From NCBI RefSeq assembly GCF_017654505.1, contig NC_054549.1:24492647-24556646 (forward strand): a DNA stretch of 64,000 nucleotides, written 5' to 3'. Below the pieces are notes generated by a model, which searched no databases, was not told where the DNA came from, and was given only the letters and a program-made list of their open reading frames with translations. Made by a program: the position numbers and the translations under genes. This document shows, in pieces, positions 21,807 through 34,089 of the stretch (positions are counted from its first letter, which is position 1; each line of letters begins with the position of its first letter). This DNA is from Polyodon spathula. Lineage: Eukaryota; Chordata; Actinopteri; Acipenseriformes; Polyodontidae.

Positions 21807-24800
21807 AAAAATATCATCCCTAACGCTGTAACCTTACAATTTGTAAATACATCCGTTCAGAGCACCCTAGCCTGCAAGGGGGTGTATTTCTTTTTACTTA
21901 CCAGCACCAGCATACAATCGCCTGTTAAGAAAATAAAGATTCGATAATGTGCCTTGCTAGACTCAACTTCCTGCCAAGTAAACACTGAGAGGTGTACATG
22001 CGGAATGTAAATGGCCTTGCTTCTTTCTTCTTTTGTTCTCTATTTGGAACAAGAGATGCTATTGAACAAGGGTAAGCAAAGTTCAATTAAGAGTTGCTTG
22101 TAACCAACCTCCATGGTAGGACTAATAATAGTTTAAAAACAAACGCAAGCTATTTTTTGTAAATCTCAAGCAGTTTTACTGCCAAATCAATATTTTTTAG
22201 TTTGCTTGTGACCTGTAGATTTGTAGAATGCTAAATGAAAGTGCAGGGCCTTGTATTTCTCAATGCTCACCTGTGTGAATTACATTTCCTTAAATACACC
22301 ATTTACTTTTTAAACAATACTAGAAATGTTTGATATTCTACTTAATACTAAATGTTAAATGGAAGGTAATGTTTTTGGTGTCTTTTTAATAAAATTAATA
22401 CACAATGAATTTGCTTGTTGTAAACATTCCTTTGTATATTCTGTATCCCTTTAAAAAATCCTTAGTCTAGTTTTAAAACTTTTTTTATTACACAAAAGTA
22501 ATAGGCTTTGAATGTAGGTTTCCTCTTACTGTATTTGTTATTCATTTAAAATGCTCTGCCATTTGGGTCCTCAGCCAGGCCTGGTGAGCGATGAATGAAC
22601 AATCACACAAGATTTAAATGCAGCAGTTTGCTTTAAGGTCACCTTAGTAAAAAGGGAAATATAAAACCACCTTCAAACCCTCGGCTTGCTCCCCGAGTGG
22701 CTCACCTTGATGTAGCTCATTTTCACATTGAATTTTAGAAACTAAGTTTAGCTCTAATGGAGCAAGTGCTAAAATTGTGTTTCCTCACCTATTCTACTCA
22801 TAGCACTTGTATTTAATCTCTAATATATTCATTAGATAATGATTATCTTTACTGCCAGCAGTTAATAAATGAGTCAAAGATGTGATGAGTTTAGATCTAA
22901 AAATAATAAATCAGGTGCAGCAAGGATTGTGTAAAGTCCAAATAAGTGGAACTCTTTAAATACAATGCATTGCACACTGCCATAATTAATAATGTGCTGT
23001 GCTTAGGTTGTGGCAACATGCTACCGCTACCATGACTTTTTTTTTTTAACTACGTAAGTTTTTTTAGCCACATTTATAACAAATCTGTTCATGATACATA
23101 ACTAATAACATACAACACAGGACTGCTTTGGAGTCCTTAAGAGTTTGACTGCTTGGGTTATTAGTTTCAGAAACAGTGCTGTCAGATTCTTACATATGTA
23201 ACAATTCACATTGTGAGAAAGAAGATTGCCAATGTGTGTTTCATAAGGCTTATGCTTTCTGCTTTAGGTATTTTCTAGTTAGATTGCTGTAAAATAATTC
23301 TCAGGTGAGCTATTGCTGTTATCTTGCCCCTTCATTAACCCAAGTCAGCAATGACATCTCGCAAGATGTCAGCTTCCCAGAGATACAACTGGAGCACCAC
23401 GTGGCATGGCAGTGGGGTCTCCTCCATTAACTACTTTTTGAAAGGAGAAAAAAAAAATGTACTAAATTAAAAACAAAGCCCTATGGAATCATATAAGAGA
23501 ACTTGACATTAATAACTCACCTGTTTTTGTTTGGTTCTTTCAAAAACTCAAGATTCTTTCAAATATTTATGGTTGCACACTGTTCCAACTCTCATCATTG
23601 ACACCTTAGCACTAGAAGGACTGGAGATATCCTCGTACCTAAAAGACCCCCCAGCAGTCTTTCTGACTGCTGTATTCAAAACACTGTAAATAATATACTT
23701 TTTTTTTCATTTATTTTATAATTGCTGTTAGTGTAATTGCTGTTAATAGGTTCCTATGGGAATGGGACTTATAATGAACAACAGTTATCCACCGGGAGGG
23801 GCCTGCATTCTATGCAGAAACAGGAACAGAACATTTTGCAAAATACCCAAAATAGCATATTAAGCAAGTAAGAAATTAAACATTCTGATATTGTAGATGG
23901 GATAATGTATACCTTTAACTAAATAAGAAAGCATGGCTCTTCAGTGATTTAAAGTCAGGACAGTGTGACATTCCATTGTTCTCATTCTGATACAGCTTCT
24001 AAATTTCATGAGACAGGAAGGTACTATCTTCATTGTGATCGGTTAGTTAATTACTGTCACACCATACAGGTTCTGTGACATTTTCATGTTTTCTGTAATC
24101 TCACTTTATAATGAAGTCTTTGTGAAAATGAATATACAAATTAACAAAGAATTCATTTACAGGGACTACATCTACTGCTTTCAATTATTACAAAGGTGCA
24201 GACAAAGACATTTAATCTTCAGATTGTATTAAGTTGTGTAACTATTAAATTTCTAACTGCAAGACATACTATATATTGTAGAGATTAGTAGTTCAAACAC
24301 AGCCAGAACAACCAGTGAATATAGTGGACATTGCTTTAACAATTCAGGGCAATGATACATTGGGTGCTGGATGGGTGCATGGGTATTTAATTCAAAAGCA
24401 ATAAAAGAAGCTTGAATCTTTTGTATGTATTTTATTATAACTACCTCCCTGCTTCTACACAACTGGCCTCTATTTTTACATTTGAACAATTAACATTGTG
24501 TAAACCATAGTTTTTATTTCTTTACATCTGTTTAACAAGATGTGTGGTTTGAACGGCCTTCGCTGTAAACAGCTGAAACTGATAAGAAATTATTTTGAGG
24601 GCAGCTTGAATTGTTTTTAGGAGGTTTAAACGTAGATGGCTTTTATTAGAGGGCGAGTTCAGTTAGAGAACATAGGGTCGTGTGCTTCAAAAAAAAAAAA
24701 AAGAAAAAAAACACCTGAATATATCAAGGTATGCAACAGCAGAAAAAAAGTTTGGGAACCACTGCCCTATTATGTTAAGTTAATATAAACTGGGGTTTGT

Positions 24801-24887
24801 TTTACTTGGGATTCTTTATGCTGGTTTTAGTTGGAGTCCTACAGGCAGAGACTGGCCAACCTCAACTCAATATATGGATGAGCTGGT
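21807..24887. other. AT-rich sequence, no gene; small SINE and MITE scraps
   Basis: At 22690-22706 the sequence TCCCCGAGTGGCTCACC equals the head of the SINE at 38285 and is probably a scrap of it. At 23606 TTAGCACTAGAAGGACTGG resembles the end of the TTAA/CACTAGAA element family. Nothing else is recognised. Confidence 0.4.
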
Positions 24888-25080
24888 TTAACACTAGAAT
24901 GGCCAAAGCAGTCATTTTGCAGGTTTGAGATTTTCACATTTAAATTACTCTGTCTGAAAGTTATTCGGTTGTCCGTTTATGACTTTTCTTAAATACATGT
25001 ATTAAATACTGGGACATTGTGCATTGTCAATGTTTTTTGTTGCAGATGTGACTTTTGAGGTGAGAAGGGAATGGTCAGAA
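24888..25080. mobile_element. Left end of a TTAA-target, CACTAGAA-type element
   Basis: TTAA at 24888-24891 is followed by CACTAGAATGGCC. The inverted counterpart CTTCTAGTG|TTAA occurs at 61243-61255, and a similar left end is at 23606. TTAA preference suggests a piggyBac-like non-autonomous family. The right end of this copy was not found, so the end coordinate is nominal. Confidence 0.4.
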
Positions 25081-25654
25081 TCCCCTTGAAGTTGTACAAA
25101 GAGCATTTCAATGTAAAGTGGAGCAATCAAAAAAAAGAAGCTAAATTAGAAGCAACAATTGTGTGAATGTTGGGCCCCAGCACCTTTCCAATTGTGCCTA
25201 TTTGCTTGATGCTTGAAGGTTGCCCCAATTGCTTCTCCTAACTTGGGCCTTTGTGTTTGATATCACTACTTTAAATGGCTGTTGCGTTTTTCTAACTTGT
25301 TTTTTTTTACGTTGACAATGTTTTCATTATAGATATCACTTCTTTTTTTTTACTTCATCGAATAATGAATAAAGCGAGGGAAAGGTATTAGAGAATGTGT
25401 ATGGTGAATAGACAGACAAGACAGTAATAAGTATAGTAATATAACAGAAATGAGAAGATTTTAAAGTAAAATAATGATAGATGGGACTTTTGGACAGTAT
25501 CAACAGAGTAAAGATGGCATTCTTTTAGTGGCAAATGTGCATCCATCACTGGTGAAAACGTCATCTATTTTGGTAGGTATTACTAATTAATATTTACGTT
25601 GGTACAAAACTCCAATGTTATGAATGCTTAAAAAGGAACATATGCATGTCAGTG

Positions 25655-26390
25655 CTAAATGGTAGTATACCAACACATTTCAATGCTAAAAAAAAAAAAA
25701 TAACATTCTTCTCCTTGTGTTATGAGGTTAGGCCAATGTAAAGCATTTTTAAAGCATTCAATCTCTTGATAAAAGGCCATGTCCATGACCTTTGCATTTG
25801 TTGGCCATGGTTTGACTTTAATGAGTGCATTATTTGTATGCACCCACGCAAGAAGAGACACATAATGTCCTGAAGTATTACCCTGTCCTTGGTGTATTAT
25901 AATGGAAGATAACTGGTAATTTCTGTTGTCCACAGTAATTTTGCTCTTCTGGAGAGCAATAAACTTGGCATTGTGTTGCTTTGTAATGGTCCTGTCTGGT
26001 CTGGACTGCAATCATTCTTCCTGCTGACTGAATAAGTTCACGTTTCATGATTGGAGAAGTTTTGCATTGCCTACATTTGCTACCAAGAATCATTGCCCAT
26101 TTGTCATTTCTATAAATTAGTTCTTCCAAACACACAGAATCTGTACCAGCAGGTACATGTAAAGGGAAACCATACAACACCTGTCGGTTTGATGAGCAGC
26201 AGTTACACCTACTACATAGAATATCATGACTTATTGTGACTGAAACCATGCGAGATACTTCAGGACAAATTTCAGACAATTTGGTGAGAAACTCTACAAC
26301 ATCTTGCTTCAAGGTGAAGGTTTGAGTGGAGTGAATGACAGCAAGCGAGAGCAAAAACGAAACTGGATAAATGTACCCGTATAGGATCAG
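25655..26390 (-). pseudogene. Ubiquitin-specific-protease-like (peptidase C19) fragment, frameshifted
   Basis: The minus-strand frame from about 26390 reads TLKQDVVEFLTKLSEICPE, where QDVVEFL corresponds to the QDxHEFL motif of USP enzymes. It is followed by ILCSRCNCC and later GSKCRQCKTS, a pair of CxxC motifs placed like the USP zinc finger. After GRMIAVQ the reading moves to another frame (near 26008), which gives KFIALQKSKITVDNRNYQLS and then HQGQGNTSGHYVSLLAW, where SGHY would hold the catalytic histidine. No NTCYxN-type Cys box is convincing upstream: the open frame there reads GQAGQSLILYGY. It is broken by a frameshift and probably lacks its nucleophile. It could be a host USP pseudogene copy or cargo of a transposon. 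USP identity is inferred from motif order only. Confidence 0.55.
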
Positions 26391-26394
26391 TGAC

Positions 26395-26620
26395 TGTCCA
26401 GCCTGACCTAGACATTTTGTTTTCTGTTTGAGACTTTGTTTTGTAGACCTTTTATTTTCACTTTGTGAGTAGTATTTTTGTTCAAATGTTTATTTTGTAT
26501 TTAATTAAATACAAGTGCAGCAGCACCGTTTTGCCCCCTGCCTACTTGTGTTTATGTTTCCTCCTCTGGTCTGACGTCACCACCAACACGATACGCAAAG
26601 CCACCTGATCGCAGAGAGAG
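26395..26620 (+). mobile_element. Possible 3' part of an LTR
   Basis: A T-rich stretch with TTTAATTAAATACAAG (poly(A)-signal-like) is followed by GTGCAGCAGCACCG and CTCCTCTGGTCTGACG. This resembles the R/U5 end of the plus-strand LTRs at 20194 and 21367 in layout, but not clearly in sequence. Confidence 0.25.
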
Positions 26621-26954
26621 AGAAAAAGGCATATTTCTGGTTAAGACATGCTGAACTTGTATAACTCTGTTCTGCACAGAAAGGATTACACTTTTCTTTC
26701 AGCCCTGCTCTTTTGGATAGATTTTCAATCTATTGGCTGTGCAGACAATACATGTAGATTCCAGTTCACTGCTCTGGAAAAAGCCTTGTGCATTTTATAT
26801 GCATGCACATCACTTCAAAAAAATGTCATCCTTTCATTCAGGAACAGAATTAACTTGATTCTCATGTCAAAATGTTAGATTTAAATGCTAAACAAAATAC
26901 CCATAGCTTATTATAAACACCTGAATATATTTAAAAGGACGCTTAATCCTTACC

Positions 26955-27016
26955 ACATCCCTACCCTAACCCTAACCTCAACCCCACTTACCTAACTAAA
27001 CCTAACCCTACCACTT
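26955..27016. repeat. Telomere-like interstitial tract
   Basis: CCCTACCCTAACCCTAACCT, then degenerate CTAAC/CCTAACCC units up to about 27012, resembles a decayed (CCCTAA)n tract. Only two units are exact. Confidence 0.5.
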
Positions 27017-27645
27017 TTTTGATACAAATCTGTGCTTGCATATATTGTGCAAAAAGATGTACATGTTAAGTGCATTGTAACTATGCATAATAACATTGTA
27101 ATTGTGTAAGTACAGATGTATTTACTATGTAAATATACAGTAGTTAAAGCCTTTTAATGTTTAGTGAAACCCTGGTTTACTATAATGTATATCCAATACC
27201 ATAGAAATCTTCTGGCTTGCCATAATTCAAGTTGTGGGACTAATCACTTTTGTTTTAGTAATCAATTTAGACAATTCATTCATTTGAATTATTAAAATAG
27301 TTTAAATTTGTGTTAATAAACCTGAATGAATAATATATGACTATTACCATATTAGATCACCGACTAAACACAGACATTCTATTAGTTATCTGTTAAATAA
27401 TCTTCATTGAATATTCATTCACGTTAATTAACACCTCATCATAATCATTTATTTAATGACGTTTATAAGATCAAGGAATTACAATGAACACACAAAATAT
27501 CCTCAGCCACAAAAGATTAGTAAAATATTAGTAGCAGTTTATTAGATAATAATGGTACAGAAAGGAAAAACCTAGAAAATCATTGTGAGGTAACAGTTCA
27601 ATATACAAACCAATACAGTAAGAGTAAATACTAATTCATTGTATA
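27017..27645. other. No gene recognised
   Basis: AT-rich, no signals seen. Confidence 0.4.
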
Positions 27646-27647
27646 CA

Positions 27648-28040
27648 CACTGCTGTGAAAAAGACTTAGACATGTTGCATGTTTATACTCTGATGCATTA
27701 TGAGCATCATTAATTTACTCAAAGTCTCCACTGGTGTTTTTTACTATTATGACAACCTTGACTTGCATAAAGAAGGAAAAACAGAGTTAAATAACTTGCA
27801 TCACTCGATTTTCAAGGTGTGGTATCCGAAATATAATCAACAAGTACAGAGAATCAGTAATTGGCAAACCCAGGTCAGGAAGACCCAAAAAGCTGTCTAA
27901 CAAGGATGAGCAATACTTGAAGATATCCTTAAGGAATAGAAAGACAACAAACATTGAATAGACAACAGAATTGGCAGAAGGCACAGGTGTCTTGTCCATC
28001 AAATCAACAGCACGAAGTATGTATTTTACAACATCATTTG
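27648..28040 (+). mobile_element. Tc1-like transposon, 5' fragment, with transposase HTH region
   Basis: After a terminal-repeat-like CACTGCTGTGAAAAAGAC, the plus strand encodes, with frameshifts, DLHKEGKT, RCGIRNIINKYRESVIGK and PRSGRPKKLSNKDEQYLKIS, then LRNRKTT. This is the paired-like helix-turn-helix and GRPR-type linker of Tc1 transposases. The sequence is the inverted counterpart of 58795-59165 (shared GGAGACTTTG, ACATCAGA, ATGCAACATG and GAAGGCACAGGTGTC blocks on the corresponding strands). The catalytic domain is missing in both copies. Confidence 0.82.
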
Positions 28041-28589
28041 GACACATATGGCATAATGTAGTACTAGCTATTATGTTTTAAATTGAAAATCCATGTTTGC
28101 TAAAAAACATGTTTTCCTTTCAAAACTGCATATTGGAGACCTAGTTAATGGAAGTGGAACACAGATTTATGGAATTATTTCAATTGCTAAAATCACTTTA
28201 AACCCCTGTACAATTATTCTGTATACTATTCTTACTGGTTAAGTTATCGATCCTCCCCCATCAGAGTTTAATGACTTGCCTGTATCCTCTAAATGCATCA
28301 GAATCTGAATATAACCATGCTCTCTCTCTCTTTGTGTCAATGATTGCATGTTCTAATTACATTAAAACCTTTTATTTTGTATATGCCAAACCTGATTAGG
28401 CAACAGCACTTATCATTAATTGCAATACTTACATTAATTAAAAAAAATAAGGTTGTAAATGGTTAATTCCATTTAATACACCAACATCGTTTTACATTAA
28501 TCAGTAGACTGGTGTGTATTCTGCTCAGATGAGGTAATTTGCAGGTCAGCTGGTTAATTAGCTAACTGGATAAATGGTTTGCATGCTGG

Positions 28590-28960
28590 AACAGGTTTAC
28601 TGGTTCCCTACCAGCCCCTGTGTGAGGACATGGTGGAACATTTTGAACTAATGTTGAATGAGTGGCAGGATTCGAATTGTTTAGTCTTCTCTGGGGATTC
28701 CAGAGGGAGCGTCACATTGGCTGTAGTTAGTGAGACAAAATCTGATGGGACTGTTTTTCCCTACATTGAGCTACATAAGACTGTGCTGGACGGGTTCCTG
28801 GTAAGCATAAGCAGACACCTACAGGGCTAACCTTTGTGCTACAGAGGCCGGTGGTTCTCTGACATCTGCTAGGCCATGGGATTGCTAAGTCTCGATGGGC
28901 ATCATTCCTGCAACACCTACACAGTCCTATACTTTGAGGAACCATATCAGGCACATTCAC
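28590..28960 (+). repeat. tRNA-derived SINE family member (body)
   Basis: GATTCCAGAGGGAGCGTCACATTGGCT and GGACTGTTT..CCCTACATTG, then GCAGACACCTACAGGGC, parallel the SINE at 38285-38720 block for block. The tRNA-like head is largely lost in this copy. The opposite-strand frame at 28727-28960 is a shadow. Confidence 0.6.
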
Positions 28961-28964
28961 ACAA

Positions 28965-31380
28965 TACCTAAAAGAGGTATATAACAGTTACAGTTTCCTG
29001 ATTTATATTTTATTTAAAATGTAATTTTGTAAGGCAAGGTAGAGTTGAGGTGGAGCAAGAACAGTTTCTACATTTGGCGAGGGGTCTTTGGCAGTGGTCC
29101 ATCAGCGGGAGGTACGGTTGCAGGCTCGATAAGAGGCCACAAACAAAATACACAGACATGCAGCGTTTCAGGGAATCTAACTTACGACTTATTACTAATG
29201 AGTTAAACATAGCTCTGTTCCCTTCTGTAGAAGTAACATAGAGGTGTTGGGCTTATTGTCTCTACACGATAACATAAAGGAGGTACGGAACACAGCACAT
29301 GTCCTCCATCTACACTGAATTCGCTATCCTCTCATTTGAATCTCGCATGACACTGCCATGTCTTAAAAGGTCCAGCACTCAAAACACAATATCATCATAG
29401 TCACAAGTGCAACGGTAAGAATGTGAGGGAGCGAGTGAAGAGGTTCAATATATTTGTAAAATCAAAGAAGTCATCATGATCCCCAGGCATGTTGTGACGG
29501 ACTGATGAGATCTGTAGTGGCATCCCCTCATTCTGTTGTGTTTTGGAGGCACTTCAGAGCTAGAAGTCCATTTTTATAAACCTTAAAAGACCAAGTAGCT
29601 TCCCTTTTCTTACTTTGTTAGTGTCCCTATGTTATTATCGCTATTACTCAAAACTGTTTATTTTTTGAGACGTCTGAGCTGCCATTTTTGGAAATTTCAT
29701 TTGTTTTGCAGGCAATGCACTGCTATGTACTAAACTGAGCGGGAGCTAACCAATACAAAAACAGAAAACACTCTACCTGCATATGTGTGTGGCAGGCAAC
29801 CCGACCCAAAGAGCAGCTCTGAAAGTCAGAGCACCCCAACACAGAATTAGTATATGAATGATTGCAAAAAACCATTCTGAACGATTGCAAACATCCTAAA
29901 AAGGCAAGGGGCAGTATGGAATAAAAAGCTACTTACTCTTAAATACAGCCAGTTGTTCAGATGCTGTTATTATTAAACAGCAAAATGTTGAGGGTTTGTA
30001 TTGGTAAATAAAGTTCTTCATTATTTAAAGCGTAGCATTTTGTTTCTAAAGAAAACTTTGCCATTAAGGGATCCATTGTTGACAACATAAGATAATATTC
30101 TGAGTACATTTCGAATGCCCTGTTAAATACATTTATTCCGCATAAGGATTGAAGCATGAATTGGAAGTTAAAATGAATATAAGCACACTCACTGTGTATG
30201 TACGTCAGGCCTTTATCTACCCTGAGGGTTTAATGGAATTAGCAATTTAGACAGAGGCAAAGGCTGAGTTCATTTAATTAAGAAAGACAGGGGGCAAAGT
30301 TTATTTGTAGGCATATATTGTCGCACATTTGCTTCACTAGGTTGCATGAGTTATCCTTTTCGCTATAGCGAACATTGTAATTACATTCTTGTTTAGGCTT
30401 GCTCTAAATGTTCCAGGCCATTGTTCTTGTAATAGTGGTTAAGTTAAGCACAATACAGAAATTACCTCGAAAGCAGCACAGTCAATTGAAGCATGAACAA
30501 GCTCAATAACCTTCAATTATAGAGTCTGCCCTCATTATTAAACTATTTGTTAAACACCCTTTTTTTAAAAAAAAAAAATTTTAATACCAGGCTATTATGC
30601 CATGACTCCCGTAATGGCTGTGGGCAATTGCAGAACAATTTCTGGAAGAGTGGCTCCGAAACCTATTGGATTTGTATAATTACTATGTATGTCATGTGCT
30701 TTAACCAGGACAGGAAGCTAGGTTAAGTAATTCAATTAAGTAAGCCATTATCATTGTCTACCTGGAAATTATATATGGGCAGGCAAATGTGCCGATTACT
30801 GTATGTGGGGTTGTATAACGAAAAAACAGTATTTAATATCTGACCGAAACATTAAAGGATTAGCTATATAAATACAACATGGTAATAATAATGGAAAAAA
30901 TCTACTGCAACAGGAGCAGCTAGCAATATGAATAAAAAAAAAAAAAAAAACAGTATCCACTCAGTATTGTATGTACCTGACTGACTTTTCAAACAAAAGA
31001 AAGTCACAAGAAGTACTGCTCTTTAAAATATTAATATTTTGGAATCAACATAATTAATGTCATTGTTTGTATTGATTTTTAAAACCTCGTGAGGTTGGTG
31101 ACTGATATCAATGTTTATTTTGAAGCATCTATTTAGATTTTTATCAATAAAAATGTTCACGATTGCGTGAAATTAGGGGCGTGTGGGGGTGCAGACAATT
31201 GATTAATGACAGATGGTATACTATTAAAAGCTTTATGAAATCATGTCAACATATACAAAGTAAATATCCATAAATCAATAAATCATACCTGCTTAAAATT
31301 ATTCTGTTCATTTGGTAGTAAATTTGTAAAAAAAAGAAAATTGAAAAAGTGAAAATGAATTAAAAAAAATTCAGGTCTTT
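28965..31380. other. AT-rich sequence, no gene recognised
   Basis: Short frames only. A poly(A) run lies near 30930-30950 and a 16-base palindrome (AAAATATTAATATTTT) near 31025. I see nothing that supports a gene. Confidence 0.4.
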
Positions 31381-31386
31381 TGTTAG

Positions 31387-31625
31387 TTACTGGAATGCAT
31401 GTTTATTTGCTAGATCCAGCAAAGCAGGATCCAGTTTGTCTTTACTGTTGTAGACAAAGAAATGTTGAGCTGTCCTACGTTTGTCTTGAACTTTTCTGAA
31501 CAAACTGAATGATCTTTCTATAGACACTGAGTGCACATAATGCCACACCAGACATGACAGGCAGTGACTGGGTTTCACTTTTCCAGTAATCAAGTGCTGT
31601 TATGTTGTTATCATGTACAAAACAA
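31387..31625 (-). pseudogene. hAT-family transposase, C-terminal dimerisation region
   Basis: The minus strand reads ALDYWKSETQ, then after a frame change SVSIERSFSLFRKVQDKRR. The block W-K ... S-x-E-R-x-FS is the signature of the hAT C-terminal dimerisation domain, usually ...SSxxERxFS. The rest of the transposase is not visible. The frame from 1593 bases into this 30-kb block onwards (31593-31387) ends at a stop at the expected distance after the motif. Confidence is limited by the short length. Confidence 0.6.
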
Positions 31626-31749
31626 ATTTTAACCGCCTGTGACATATGTAATTGAGAATGATATGATCTTTCTCAACTTTAACCCCAATGCACTGTATCA
31701 TACACTTGAATTATACACAGTATACATTATTCACAGCTCCGCCCCAGAG

Positions 31750-31990
31750 CAGGCTGTTCTAGCCAACGATGTAAACACCATACCTCCTCTACACAATGCT
31801 TGCTTGATTGATTGATTGCTTGATTGCAATACTCACTGTCTCTCCAAACCAAACAACTCCACCCAGACCAAGCATTCCTCCTGGCTTTTATAGTCTGTGG
31901 CTGGAGCCCAATTAATCATTAATTAACAATTAGCCCATTAAGGCTCCAGCCACATTCTCACATGTATTTGGCAGGGAGGAATCCCGGATC
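31750..31990 (-). mobile_element. LTR, family B, copy 2 (U3 fragment)
   Basis: Read on the minus strand it gives CCTCCCTGCCAAATACATGT, GAGAATGTGGCTGGAGCCTT and GACTATAAAAGCCAGGAGG, matching the U3 and TATA part of the plus-strand LTR at 20194. The R/U5 part is not recognised. Confidence 0.65.
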
Positions 31991-31994
31991 TATC

Positions 31995-32820
31995 ATAATG
32001 AAAATCTTAATAAGATGAAAATCTTAATAAAAACAGCAAAAATGATAACATTAACTCAAATTATAGGAGATGGGCTGGCACCTCATCACCAAAAATAAAT
32101 ACTGAATGAAGAAGTCTCTAAACCCTTTGTACTGTGTGCTTATTGTTTCCTGTTTGGTCAAAGGAGCTTGCCAGGGCTATTTTCAGCAGATCTCAGTTGT
32201 TAATAAAGGATTGCTTGGTACAGCCTTTAGTTATAGTAGAACGTTGCATCACAGGTACTTTTTAGTGTGAGAAGGTGATTTACCTACCTTTTTAATTCGT
32301 ACCATGTTTTGGCCACACACTTCCTATAGCGTGATATGTGCATGTTATGCCACATTCTCATGACAATGGAGAAACTGCATGGAAATTCCGCTACTGATGA
32401 TGCACAAAGCCCTTGTGAGATACTGAACTAAGACTAGTTGAAATGGTCTTCAGCAGCTTTTAAAAATAAGTCAATGATGTAACAAAATATAGGGATAACA
32501 CAGCAATTGGAAACATGGGTCAATATTTATTAAAGCCTTTTTATTCTGCTTTGAAGGCTCTGAGTGGGAAATTATTGCTCTGAAAAGTGACAGACGATAT
32601 GCTATATGAAAAGTGAAGTCAGAGCTGCCAGCGGTTCAGCTAGTTAAGGCCTGAGGGAAGATGTGAGCCATGCTATTGGGAGCTTACAATTTCATATCTC
32701 GATTCATTGACATTTGCAATCTTGCGGGCCAGTGAATAGTATGGGGCCACAGGGACCTCTACTAGTTGGGCATCAGACATGGTCATAATGAAATAGGACA
32801 ACGATCTCACAGCTTCACTG
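31995..32820. other. No gene recognised
   Basis: Includes a minus-strand frame at 32673-32861 with no recognisable domain. Part of that frame overlaps the tandem repeat that follows. Confidence 0.4.
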
Positions 32821-32822
32821 TA

Positions 32823-32966
32823 TTCATTCAGAGATGTCCTGTGCTCTTCACTCAAGTGCACGTCTCTACTGTTTTCATTCAGAGATGTTCTGTTGCTCTT
32901 CAGTCAAGAACACATATCCACTGTTTTCATTTGGAGATGTCCTGTTGATCTTCAGTCAATTGCAAG
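32823..32966. repeat. Tandem repeat, 51-52-bp unit, about 2.8 copies
   Basis: Units start at TTCATTCAGAGATGTCCTG (32823), TTCATTCAGAGATGTTCTG (32874) and TTCATTTGGAGATGTCCTG (32926). Each is followed by a CTCTTCAxTCAA block; the third unit is incomplete. Confidence 0.88.
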
Positions 32967-32969
32967 TAA

Positions 32970-34000
32970 GACATAAGACACAAGAACAAAAAAAAACCAC
33001 ACCTTTTCATGAAGTACAAATTGTAACTATAGTTTATCCATTTTCTATAGCATTTATATACAAATGTTCCAATAAATGTGGATATATACAAAAATAGGAC
33101 ATACAGTGTAGTAGAACAACAACATAATTTCTGTCCAGGATGAATGGTATGTACTCCCAGGTTCCTTTCTAAATGCAAGACAGAACTGTGAAATCACATT
33201 GCACATGATGGACAGATGGTAGACGTATAATTTTTGCACAGATACTTTCTGCATTTCACTCAGTTAAGTTTTATCTTATTGTCATTGAAGGGTAAAAGTT
33301 GAATTTTGCTAATTTTCTGTAAATGCCAGTTACTGGAGGCGCTAGCTCCTTCTGCCTGTACTTTCTGGATAAGACCAATTGCTACAGGTGCTCTGGGCAT
33401 TCCTGATTCTGAATGATAGGTGGCATTAGTACACTCAAGTTAACAACAGTAACCCAATGTATGCATGCATAAAAAGTTCTTTCTACTTTGCACCAAACAC
33501 CTGCCTCCCATGATGGTCATTTCCAGTATTATATTTTCGATTGCTGATGGATTGAAAAGATCAAATGCTGATGCTATATCATTACTGCAAGTAACAGCAT
33601 ATCTAGTCGGCTCAGGATCCATTTTGATGACATTGGAATTTGATTCATGAAAGGAGATGCTGCCCATGTTATAAAAGACCAAATTAAAGCATTTTCTTTT
33701 CTTTATGAGAAAAAAGGCATTATTCCTACATTATTGATATTCTAAAGTGGTTTTCCGTTAGGAGTGTGTTTATTTTTCTATCTATCCTTTTGCAAATCAT
33801 TTTAAGTTAAATAAACCAAGACCAAATGATCAGGTGTTGAAATGAGAAAAAAACTTCTGACTGTTAAGTAAAAGTTGGTTTATTCACTGGTAGTCTTTTT
33901 TAGCATTATTCTTTCAAACGGCAATGTTAAAACTGGATCATGGCATTGACGTTTGATACTCTACCATGCATCCCTGTTCAGGAGTCTCTTCACAACCTGA
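32970..34000. other. No gene recognised
   Basis: Several overlapping short frames lie at 32834-33682, with no domain or conserved motif that I recognise. Confidence 0.4.
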
Positions 34001-34001
34001 C

Positions 34002-34085
34002 TAAAACACTCTTCTCATATTTCATCTACACTCCTGCTCATTAATAAAACACACTTCTCATCTTGCATCTACACTCATGCTCACT
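34002..34085. repeat. 42-bp tandem duplication
   Basis: TAAAACACTCTTCTCAT, TTCATCTACACTCCTGCTCA at 34002 is repeated from 34044 as TAAAACACACTTCTCAT, TGCATCTACACTCATGCTCA. Confidence 0.9.
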
Positions 34086-34089
34086 AAAG

